From an uncultured Bacteroidales bacterium (GTDB lineage: Bacteria; Bacteroidota; Bacteroidia; Bacteroidales; Paludibacteraceae), in the NCBI GenBank assembly GCA_934728255.1, contig CAKVEC010000003.1:62001-126000 (forward strand): a stretch of DNA of 64,000 nucleotides, given 5' to 3'. The position numbers and the translations under genes are program-made. Every line of letters begins with the position of its first letter. Position 1 is the first letter of the stretch. Positions 7,860 through 16,700 of the stretch are shown here, piece after piece. A model generated the notes under the pieces. That model did not search any database, was not told the origin of the DNA, and saw only the letters and a program-made list of their open reading frames with translations.

Positions 7860-10800
7860 ATGAGGAAAAACAAACTCTTTCTGCTGTTGTCGGCAGGACT
7901 CTTTGCTTGTGGAGTGGCGGCACAAACAACGCTGCCTTATTCTACGGGTTTCGAAGATGCTTCCGACAACGCACAATGGCAACTTTCGGAAGACAATACC
8001 GTCAATCGCTGGTATATAGGCGGCGCGGCTCCGAAAGATGGAACCAATGCGTTGTATATCAGCAATGACAATGGTGCGAACAACACGTACAGCAATCGTG
8101 ATAACACCACGGCATTCGCATACCGCACGTTTCAGTTCGATGCGTGGGACTATGTCGTAAGTTTCGATTGGAAAGCCACAGGCGAAAGCCGCTACGACCT
8201 GATGCAGGTTTTGGTGCTGCCTGCCGATGTCAGCCTTGCTGGTGCCAACAGTAATCGGTTCGATTTAGGAACTTTAATCGGTTTTGATGTAAATACATCA
8301 GCGGACAAATTCACCCAAGCAGGCTATATCCGCCTTCAAAGCGGTCACCCGAGCAAGCCTGCTTACCCTTGGATGTTCAATCAGACTGCCTCGTGGCAAA
8401 GCGAATCGGTCGAAATCAGTATCCCCACAAAAGGCGAGTATAACCTCGTTTTTGTCTGGCAGAACGATGGCTATTCTGGCGACAACCCGCCTGCTGCAGT
8501 GGATAACCTGTCGATTGCCAAAAAGGCCTGCGCCAATATGCAAGACCTGAATATCACCGGCATTACCGCCTCTTCGGCAACGCTCTCTTGGACGGCTCTT
8601 GAGGATGTAGTCGGCTACGACTATATTGTGACACCCGCTACCGAGACCATCGCTGACGCACAAGCACAGCGCACCACCGCCACTTCGGTAAACATCAGCC
8701 AACTGCTGCCGAATACCACTTATATCGCCTATGTGCGTGCGGTGTGCGGAGAGGGTGCCGGTGCATGGAAACAGGCATCGTTCCATACCGATTGTGTGGA
8801 GCAGACCATTCCCTACACGGAGAATTTCGACGGCAGCCTGCCTGAAGGCAATGATGTGATGCCCTATTGCTGGCATAGGGTGGCATATAATAGTAAATAT
8901 CCCTATGTGTTTGTAGATGATAACAATATGAATTTGGCACACAGCGGGAGCAATTTCCTCTATTTCTACGGAGGAAATACCAATTCGGAACAATATGCCG
9001 TTTTGCCAGCCACTACTGAGAACGCCAACCGCCTGATGCTTTCATTTTATTATAAAAACAGGGACGCAGGAGCCAACTATGGCAAAGTGATTGTGGGTGT
9101 GATGAGTGATTACAGCGATGTAAGTACGTTTGTGGGGGTGGATACGTTCCCGATAAGCACAACTTATACCTTGGCAAAATCGTACTTGAACAACGCCCCT
9201 GCCACGCACAACTATGTAGCGATAAAGTACGCTGCGGGGACTGCGGAATACGGTTCGTATGTCTATATCGATGATGTGGAATTGAAACCTATGCCTACCT
9301 GTATTCCGGCGAAAGGCATGCATATAGACCATATCACCACCACGAGTGCCGACCTCATTTGGCAGGCGGGCAAAGAGGAAACCGCTTGGCTGCTGCGCTA
9401 TGCCGAAGCGGAAAGCACCGATACTATAACCACACGTATATCCGACACACCGGCATTGACTATCAGTGGTTTGACCCACTCTTCGCTTTACTCCTATTGG
9501 GTGAGCATACAGTCGGATTGTGGCGATGGAGATATGGCGGATGCTGTGGAGACCACGCTGTCTTTTGCCACCGAGTGTGCGCCGTTCCAAACACAGCGCG
9601 ACTCTATCCTGTTCGATTTTGAACCCTACAGCACGGGACAATCCTTTGAGGATATTCCCTGTTGGGATACTTTCAAAGGTACGGGCAACTCGTCCTATCG
9701 TTGGAAAGTGCAGTCCGGTACTGCCCACTCGGGGAGTATGTACGCGCTCATCAGCAACCAGAACGACACAACCAAATCGGTCGTTTTGGTAACCCCGCAA
9801 GTGGAGATACCCGAGGGCTCGGAACTGAGTTTCTATAGCCGCAGCGGATATGCTTCCACTTCTACACGCAACGACCGCTTGGTGGTGTATGTGAATAGTG
9901 TGCCTTCCCTGGAGGGTGCCACCCGCTTGGGCGAAGTGCGCAACCTGACCAATACCTACCGTTTCACGCGTTTCAGTCTGCCCGTCCGCGGCAAACAATA
10001 TATATTGATAGATGCATACAACTATGGTTCGATTTATGTGGACGACATTCTCATTTCGCCCGAACCTGCCTGCTTGCCGCCTACCAATCTGCGTGTGTAT
10101 GCCACCAATGCGCATAGCACCACTATTACGTGGAACTCGGGTAAGAACGAGACACAGTGGCTCGTTAGTGTGGACAACCATAAGGATATTTATGTGGAGG
10201 ACGAATTGGTGGAAGGTACGCCGTTCTATACCCTTCTGGATTTGCCCTCTTCTACCAAAGATACCGTCTATGTCAAAGTCCAATCGATGTGCGATGAGAG
10301 TTCCTTGTCGGAAACGGCAGAGGCCACCCTGGTCTTCACTACCGCTTGCGAACCTGCGGACTATGCTACGGCACAAGCGGGCGACACGCTGCTTGCTTGT
10401 GGTTTCGAGATAGGAGATGACGAATCCTTTGTCAGCGGTTGGGATTCGGTGGCGCACAACTGCTGGACGAACCGCCAAATAGGTTACACCGGCTTTTACG
10501 CCCCTACGACACCTATCATCTGGCAGGTGCAAACCTCTAATGCACACACTGGCGAACAGGCTCTGGCATTGCCGTCTAATAGTTCCTATCAGCCGATTAC
10601 CATCCTTGCTCTACCGGGAATGGTGCTTGCTGAGGGTATGGAACTGGAACTTTCTTTCTGGAGCAAGAAAGGGCAAGCCTATGATGGCAAAACGCAGGAC
10701 AGTATAGAGGTCTATCTCAATAACGCACCTTCTATGGCGGGGGCTACCCGTATCGCTACCACCGGGCTTATCGGGGAGGAATACACGGAATACACCTTCA

Positions 10801-12590
10801 GCCCCATTTCGGCATTGACAGGCTTGAACTACCTTATCCTCCGCTGTGAGCACCCGAGCGGCTATGCCGACCTCTATATCGATGACATCGCTGTGCGTGT
10901 TCTGCCCGACTGCCGGGAGGTACGGAATGTAGAGATACGCGACATTACCACGCATACTGCTACATTGGCTTGGACACCGGGTAACCACGAAACGGCTTGG
11001 CAGGTGGTCGTTACTAACGGCACGGATACCCTCCTCAATACACGCACCGAACAAACAGCGGTAACGCTATCTCCCTTGCAATCGGGTACCCGATACACCC
11101 TTGATGTTACAGTCAAAGCCGTTTGCGACAATGTCGAAGCCGCTGAGTTCTACCACGCTGCCCATACGTTCCAAACCGAATGTGAACCCATTGCCGACTA
11201 CCCGTGGAGCGAGACCTTCGAGACCGTTCCTTCTGGTGATGACATCTTCGAAGTACCACTGTGTTGGAATATACTCGGGGCTAACCAAGGCGGCAATACC
11301 TCCGTTTTTGTTACCGGTTCTATTGCTGCACACGAGGGTACAAAAGGACTCACGCTCAAAACAACAGACGCATACGATGCGGCGGCTTTCGCTATACTCC
11401 CCCAGGTCGGAACAGGGAATGAACTGGTATTCTACTACAAGAGCAACTATGCCAACAAACCGCTCGAAGTGGGCTATCTCACCGACCCCGCTGACTCCAC
11501 CACATGGCATCGCTTGGCTGAGTATAAGGGTACCACCACATGGACACGTGTCATCCTTACACTCGCATGTGGGGATAATGTCGGACAACCGTACTACGGT
11601 TTCCGCTATGCACCTAACTATCAGTACTCCAGTCAGGTTTATATCGACGATGTAACCGTGCATGCTCCTTCGCCATGTGCTTATCCGCGCGACTTACATA
11701 CCATCGATTCGCTTGCTACACCGAATAGTGCCACCGTGGCTTGGGCGGGCAGTGCGGACAACGGCTATACCGTTACCTTCTGCGGTGCGGACACCATTAC
11801 CTTGCAGACAACCGACACTTTCTGTGTCTTGGACGGACTGCAACCATCCATGCGCTATATCTATACGGTCAAGGTTCTGGCACACTGTCTGGCGGGTGAT
11901 GCAGCGGACGTGCTTTCCGAGCAACTGACGCTTACCACCGCTTGCGATGCCATTAAAGACTTCCCCTGGGAGGAAGACTTCGAGGACTTCACTACTGGCA
12001 ATGTCAATCACCCCTGCTGGATCAATGAACATGTGTCCGGACCGGGTACTTATCTCTTCGTCATAGACCAATCTTCGTGGGGAACAAACGGAAATACCAC
12101 CAAGACTCTCAAACTGACCGACCAAACGAACACTACATACACCCGTTTGGTGCTGCCCGAGATGAATATCCCTACCGCCGGCGGCTATGATTTCGGACTG
12201 TCTATCTGGCGTCGTTCTATGTCTTCTAAACCGACAGAGGGAATCTACGTCATTGCGCAAAACGATACGTTGGCGTTTATTCCGCACGACTATTCCACGG
12301 TCGGCACCAATATCCCTGCCGAAACGGAAAGCAACTGGTACACCTATACTTTCACTCTTCCCAATAGCGGCGTGCAACGCATCACACTTCTCGGGCGCAA
12401 TGAGTATGGGAATGCACTCTTTATGGACAATCTCTTTGTGCGAAACAATGGCAAGGTGCCTACCTCGCTGCCTGCTACGGAGGATACCTCCGCTGAGGCA
12501 CGCAAACTCATCCGAAACGGACAGGTCTATATCCTCCATAACGGCAAATTGTACAATATACTTGGGGAATATGTCAACGACAAATTGTGA
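7860..12590 (+). CDS. Giant secreted jelly-roll / fibronectin III protein with C-terminal sorting-like tail
   Basis: 1,576-aa exported protein. The ATG at 7860 is chosen because it starts the signal peptide (MRKNKLFLLLSAGLFACG, cut near VAAQ); the frame opens 23 codons earlier without signal features. About six Trp/Asp-rich jelly-roll domains of the gingipain 'cleaved adhesin'/MAM-like type (starts near residues 20, 310, 565, 835, 1100, 1360; each ends with Y(V/I/L)DD(V/I)) alternate with five fibronectin III domains starting near 222, 480, 737, 1017 and 1272, each opening with a Cys. The last ~25 residues (LIRNGQVYILHNGKLYNILG) match the tail of the protein at 56227-57846 and probably act as an export or anchoring signal. 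Likely role is cell-surface adhesion or carbohydrate/protein binding (inferred); no catalytic motif seen. Own promoter upstream, terminator at 12675. Confidence 0.85.
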   Translation: MRKNKLFLLLSAGLFACGVAAQTTLPYSTGFEDASDNAQWQLSEDNTVNRWYIGGAAPKDGTNALYISNDNGANNTYSNRDNTTAFAYRTFQFDAWDYVVSFDWKATGESRYDLMQVLVLPADVSLAGANSNRFDLGTLIGFDVNTSADKFTQAGYIRLQSGHPSKPAYPWMFNQTASWQSESVEISIPTKGEYNLVFVWQNDGYSGDNPPAAVDNLSIAKKACANMQDLNITGITASSATLSWTALEDVVGYDYIVTPATETIADAQAQRTTATSVNISQLLPNTTYIAYVRAVCGEGAGAWKQASFHTDCVEQTIPYTENFDGSLPEGNDVMPYCWHRVAYNSKYPYVFVDDNNMNLAHSGSNFLYFYGGNTNSEQYAVLPATTENANRLMLSFYYKNRDAGANYGKVIVGVMSDYSDVSTFVGVDTFPISTTYTLAKSYLNNAPATHNYVAIKYAAGTAEYGSYVYIDDVELKPMPTCIPAKGMHIDHITTTSADLIWQAGKEETAWLLRYAEAESTDTITTRISDTPALTISGLTHSSLYSYWVSIQSDCGDGDMADAVETTLSFATECAPFQTQRDSILFDFEPYSTGQSFEDIPCWDTFKGTGNSSYRWKVQSGTAHSGSMYALISNQNDTTKSVVLVTPQVEIPEGSELSFYSRSGYASTSTRNDRLVVYVNSVPSLEGATRLGEVRNLTNTYRFTRFSLPVRGKQYILIDAYNYGSIYVDDILISPEPACLPPTNLRVYATNAHSTTITWNSGKNETQWLVSVDNHKDIYVEDELVEGTPFYTLLDLPSSTKDTVYVKVQSMCDESSLSETAEATLVFTTACEPADYATAQAGDTLLACGFEIGDDESFVSGWDSVAHNCWTNRQIGYTGFYAPTTPIIWQVQTSNAHTGEQALALPSNSSYQPITILALPGMVLAEGMELELSFWSKKGQAYDGKTQDSIEVYLNNAPSMAGATRIATTGLIGEEYTEYTFSPISALTGLNYLILRCEHPSGYADLYIDDIAVRVLPDCREVRNVEIRDITTHTATLAWTPGNHETAWQVVVTNGTDTLLNTRTEQTAVTLSPLQSGTRYTLDVTVKAVCDNVEAAEFYHAAHTFQTECEPIADYPWSETFETVPSGDDIFEVPLCWNILGANQGGNTSVFVTGSIAAHEGTKGLTLKTTDAYDAAAFAILPQVGTGNELVFYYKSNYANKPLEVGYLTDPADSTTWHRLAEYKGTTTWTRVILTLACGDNVGQPYYGFRYAPNYQYSSQVYIDDVTVHAPSPCAYPRDLHTIDSLATPNSATVAWAGSADNGYTVTFCGADTITLQTTDTFCVLDGLQPSMRYIYTVKVLAHCLAGDAADVLSEQLTLTTACDAIKDFPWEEDFEDFTTGNVNHPCWINEHVSGPGTYLFVIDQSSWGTNGNTTKTLKLTDQTNTTYTRLVLPEMNIPTAGGYDFGLSIWRRSMSSKPTEGIYVIAQNDTLAFIPHDYSTVGTNIPAETESNWYTYTFTLPNSGVQRITLLGRNEYGNALFMDNLFVRNNGKVPTSLPATEDTSAEARKLIRNGQVYILHNGKLYNILGEYVNDKL

Positions 12591-12674
12591 GAATATATCA
12601 AGGACAAATAACGTCCATGCTCTCTGAATGTCGTTCGGAATATAGATAATATAGATAACATTCTTTTCCTCCCG

Positions 12675-12707
12675 GAGGCTGCCTGACAAGTTCAGACAGC
12701 CTCTTTT
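12675..12707 (+). terminator. Intrinsic terminator after the giant adhesin
   Basis: GAGGCTGCCTGA (12675-12686) pairs with TCAGACAGCCTC (12692-12703), one mismatch, followed by TTTT. Member of the recurrent AGGCTGCCTG stem family. Confidence 0.8.
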
Positions 12708-12733
12708 CAATGCCCTTTTCCGGTAAACAATGC

Positions 12734-12793
12734 CCTTTTCCCGTAAAATATACCATATCGCCAGGGACGCGGACGCCCCCGTCCGCGGTCGGT
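12734..12793. repeat. GCGGACG palindrome element, copy 1
   Basis: GCGGACG (12769-12775), CCCC loop, CGTCCGC (12780-12786), preceded by a CCCGTAAAAT stretch also present before the copy at 31575. A third copy is at 31022. Each lies in an intergenic gap. Confidence 0.8.
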
Positions 12794-12866
12794 TTGCCCC
12801 AAACCGTATGACTATGCTTCGCTTGTGGAGACAACGCATCCCGCATCATTATCTGTGTCTTGTGGA

Positions 12867-12947
12867 AACGTGAAGCGTAAGGCAGGTGCGCCTGCGCACT
12901 GAATGCCTGCGGGAATCGAAAGCCTGTGGCTTGAGCAGAACGCCTTA
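12867..12947. repeat. GTGAAGCGTAAGGCAGGTGCGCC dispersed repeat, copy 1
   Basis: About 80 bp beginning ACGTGAAGCGTAAGGCAGGT, with a second diverged copy at 55881-55964. Both continue into AAGCCTGTGG / AAGCCCTGTGGG and GAGCAGAAC / GAGTAGAAC. No coding potential that I trust. Confidence 0.75.
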
Positions 12948-13059
12948 TTGTCCCGCATCGTCATAGAGTATTGTCTTGTCATTGAGCAGAACTACTTATC
13001 GGCTTTGCCGAACCATATATGTTTCAATGTTCATTCCTACCTTTATCCTCTCTTTGCTT

Positions 13060-13103
13060 TCCATTTACTCTCCATTTACTCTCCATTTACTCTCCATTTA
13101 CTC
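13060..13103. repeat. 11-bp tandem array TCCATTTACTC x4
   Basis: Four identical head-to-tail units at 13060, 13071, 13082 and 13093. No spacers, so not a CRISPR. Confidence 0.95.
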
Positions 13104-13129
13104 TCCCGCCGACAAGCATAGGTTAAACT

Positions 13130-13161
13130 TGGGTGATTCTTGGGTGATTCTTGGGTGATTC
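13130..13161. repeat. 11-bp tandem array TGGGTGATTCT x3
   Basis: Units at 13130, 13141 and 13152 (the last lacks its final base). Different sequence but same 11-bp period as the array 26 bp upstream. The rest of 12,948-13,322 holds no gene I can support. Confidence 0.92.
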
Positions 13162-13322
13162 ATAGGTTATTCAGCAGTCAATCCCGATAGAATAAGACCA
13201 CTCGGCTATCGCCAACGCACAATACTATGCTCTGCACACCACACGACACGCCTGTCTTCCGCCTTGTTTTATAGACAATCACCACATTGACTGACGTTTT
13301 TCTGCTTGGTAATGGTTATTTG

Positions 13323-13354
13323 TTTGTATAATCCAAAAACTTGTAGTACCTTTG
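13323..13354 (+). promoter_or_regulatory. Promoter of the riboswitch transcript
   Basis: TTTG (13323-13326), 20 bases, TACCTTTG (13347-13354), directly before the riboswitch. Confidence 0.85.
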
Positions 13355-13361
13355 CACGTCC

Positions 13362-13592
13362 GTTGGTGAATGGATATGCCGAAGGGCATACATACTATGC
13401 GATACAGGTTCCCAATCTGTCCTATATAGGTAGAGTTGGGATTAAAAGGGAATCGGGTGCAAATCCCGGACAGTCCCGCTGCTGTGAGTTTGTGGCAATG
13501 TATTATTGCACTCTGTTATGATATAACCACTGTCGGGCTATTCCGATGGGAAGGAATAACAGAGAAAACAAGTCAGAAGACCTGCCGTATCG
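13362..13592 (+). promoter_or_regulatory. Cobalamin (B12) riboswitch aptamer
   Basis: All hallmark blocks of the cobalamin aptamer are present in order: GGTTCCCAATCTG on the 5' side; the core GGGAATCGGGTGCAAATCCC followed by GGACAGTCCCGCTGCTGTGA (13448-13487); CCACTGTCGGG (13527); ATGGGAAGG (13546); and the 3' box AGTCAGAAGACCTGCC (13571-13586). It binds adenosyl- or related cobalamin in the nascent mRNA. It lies between a promoter at 13323 and the gene at 13769, so it should turn that gene down when B12 is plentiful. Confidence 0.97.
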
Positions 13593-13599
13593 CAGTCTG

Positions 13600-13609
13600 A
13601 AACGGCTCT
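13600..13609 (+). promoter_or_regulatory. Putative antiterminator strand of the B12 riboswitch
   Basis: AAACGGCTCT is a perfect complement of AGAGCCGTTT at 13705-13714, the 5' arm of the terminator stem. It directly follows the aptamer, the expected place for a switching strand. Confidence 0.65.
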
Positions 13610-13704
13610 CGTGGTCAAGAGCAAAAGACAACGCACAATTAACAATGTATAATGAACCATTACCATTGTTGGTTGCCGTGAGTGCATACCCATAAATTAA
13701 GCAT

Positions 13705-13740
13705 AGAGCCGTTTGATGAAAGTCAAGCGGCTTTCTTTGT
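13705..13740 (+). terminator. Regulatory terminator of the B12 riboswitch
   Basis: AGAGCCGTTTGA (13705-13716) pairs with TCAAGCGGCTTT (13723-13734) around a 6-base loop, then TTCTTTGTG. It ends 28 bp before the start codon at 13769, so it would block transcription of that gene when formed. The U-run is weak. Confidence 0.7.
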
Positions 13741-13768
13741 GTGAAAATATAAACTAACTGAAATAAAC

Positions 13769-16700
13769 ATGAAAAAGAAATCCTTCTTATTAGGGCTGTT
13801 GGGTCTCTTGACCCTCATCCCGCTCGGGGCGCACGCCGAAGACGTGCTGATGCCCCAATGGGGCAAACAGGTGGTTACCGTACAATCGGGGCAAACCATC
13901 ACTTTCTATGACTATAAGGGCTGCTACAAAGACGGCAGTACTACGAGTGGTTTCTCGGCGGATGCTTACGCTACGACCATTTTCAAACCTGCGACCGACG
14001 GCGAGAAAGTGAAGATTGTGTTTGAGAAAGTGGTGATGACCACCGATTATTATGAGGATGATTCGTATGCTTCGTTGAAGATATACAAAGGTGTGTTTGA
14101 TACCACTAGCGTAACCTATACGAAATACAGCCTTGACGGCTTCCCGAAGAACGCTAATATGCTGGAAGACCTGACCGGGGGAACGTTTACGAACAAAACC
14201 TATATGTCTTCGGACGCTACGGGGGCGTTGTCGGTTTGCTATCACGCTTATACCACCGATTGGGACAAACAGGGATGGAAAGCCACGGTAACGACCATCA
14301 GCAGCAAACCGATGGAGGTGAAATCCGCTACGGCTGACTACACCAATACCCATGCCGAACTCTATGTGGGCGAACAGAATGTTATTCTCGGAGGCGTAAG
14401 AATCGTGTCGGAGGGATTAGGCGACGCAGATGCTCTGACAAGTCTCAGTTTCTCGCTGAATGGTACGATCTTCGATGCTGCGCAACTGCGTTTGTATCAA
14501 ACCGACAAAAACTCAGTAGCAGGGCTGATACCAGTCGCTACAACACCCGCAAAGAATGGCGATACATATACTTTTGCGCTCAATCAGACGCTCAATACCG
14601 GTACGGACTGTTTCTACATCGCTGGTGATATGCAGACTAAAACGCCTATTGGGGCTACCTCTACACTCACTATCACGGGGATTGCTACCAAGAACGGCTT
14701 CACTACTCTCACGGCTGCCACTGCCAAAGAACAGAAAGTAACCGAAGTCAGAATGCAGAACAATTCGCACCTCTATGTCTATGTTAGCGGTGATATGCCA
14801 TTCTATGACGATGGCGGTGTGGACGGAAAAATAAGCAAGAACTTCAGCGGATATGTTACATTTCTGCCTTCTACCGAGGGAAAGAAAGTACAGATAGATA
14901 TGCACGACATAAGCATTTTCTACACCAAGTCTGCTGCCGGTTTCGGCAGAGCCGATGTACTGGCGTTCTACAACGGTACTACCGCCAATGCCGATAGCCT
15001 AATCTATAAATTGGAGATAGACGGCGGAAAACTGGATAACTATACGTTGAAGAGTACGGCGGACAATGGGGCACTTACCGTCTTTTTGAGTAGCCAGACC
15101 CCCAGTGATTACTATCAAGGCAGTGGTTTCGAGGCAGTTGTGAGTGAATTCAGTGCGGTGCCGATGACTATGGCTTCATCGGTGGTAACCAAACAAACCG
15201 GCAAAGTTGCCGGTTGTGCATCGGACGTACAGGCTATGCGTTTCTGCCTCACTACGGAGAATACCGAACCGGCATTGCAACCGACATTGCTTCACTTCAA
15301 TACGGGCAATACCTACGAGCGTATCGACAGTGCAACACTCTATTTTACAGGTACGTCCAATATCTTTGCCACTACACGGAAAGTAGGCAAAGTAGCCGTT
15401 ACCGCCAACGAGTTCACCATCCCGGCAAGCGGCATATCGCTCGCAGAGGGGGATAACTATTTCTTCCTGACCTATGATGTGGCTTGCAACGTACAGAACA
15501 AACAAACCATTGCTGCCAACATCACGCAAGTGGACTTCTCTAACAACACCTCGTATAAGGACTTCAGCAATTCGGCAGATGTGCTGACCATTGACAATAC
15601 ATACTATTCTGTTTGTGGTGAGAAAACCATCTATGTGTATAATGAGTGGACATTTACGCACACTCCGCAGGATGCATATTCCACCAGTTACAAAGCCGAG
15701 GATTGCAATCAAATAACGACCTTTGTCCCGACAACGGAAGGGCATGTCATTCAGATGGAGTTCTCTGACTTTGCCGTATCGTACAATAGTTACTCCAAAG
15801 CCACTTTCCGTATCTATGCGGGGCAAGGCACAGCGGGCGAACTGCTATGGGAAGCGGATAAAGACAACTGTGCCACGGGGCCCGGACTCGTGCGTTCTAC
15901 TTCGGAGGATGGGGCACTGACTATAGTATTCAATGCCAATACGGAGTATCGCACGTATGTAGGTGCGGGTAAAGGCTGGCATGCTACGGTGAGCGAGTAT
16001 CTGCCCAAACCGATGGCGATAGAGACTACCACGCTGACCGCTCTCTCTTCGGACGCACTGACGCGCGGACAGAAGAACGCCGCATTGCTCGGATTGAACA
16101 TCACCACTACGGGCGACCTGACTCCGCTGGGTGTGAAGACTATCACCGTTACATTGAGCGAATGTGCTGCGGCGGTTGATTCGCTGCTGCTCTTGCAAGG
16201 TACTGATGTAGTGGCGCGTGCGGAAGTGAAAGGTACCGAGGTGACGTTGCCCGTTAATGCTACACTGGCAGAAGGCAACAACGCATACACCCTTGCGGCT
16301 AATATCGCTACAGACGCACCCATCGGCACAGAGGTCTCTGTTCAGAGCGTGCAAATCGCAGTAGGTGAGGCTACACTGACCCCCGATGTACCTGCCAACA
16401 AACGCACGGTACGCAATATGTATCTGCTTCAAAGCGGTAGCGGGCAGCGCGTGGAGGTGGACAACACCACGCTCTCTTTCTACGACGACGGCGGTGCAGA
16501 CAACAAGGTGTCTCTCGGACTCAAAGGCACGGTTACTTTTGTGCCGACCGTACCCAACTCGGCTATCCAACTCAAGTTCAAGCAATGGGCACTCAACGGG
16601 GCGGACAACTTCTATGTATATTATGGTGAGAATACCAAAGACAAAGCCGATGTCAGTCTCTCGTATTACACCAAGGATATAGAGAACCTGACTATTATCT

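Noticed and set aside
13306..13521. Short plus-strand open frame over the riboswitch
   Set aside because: Lies within the promoter and aptamer; sequence is explained by the RNA.
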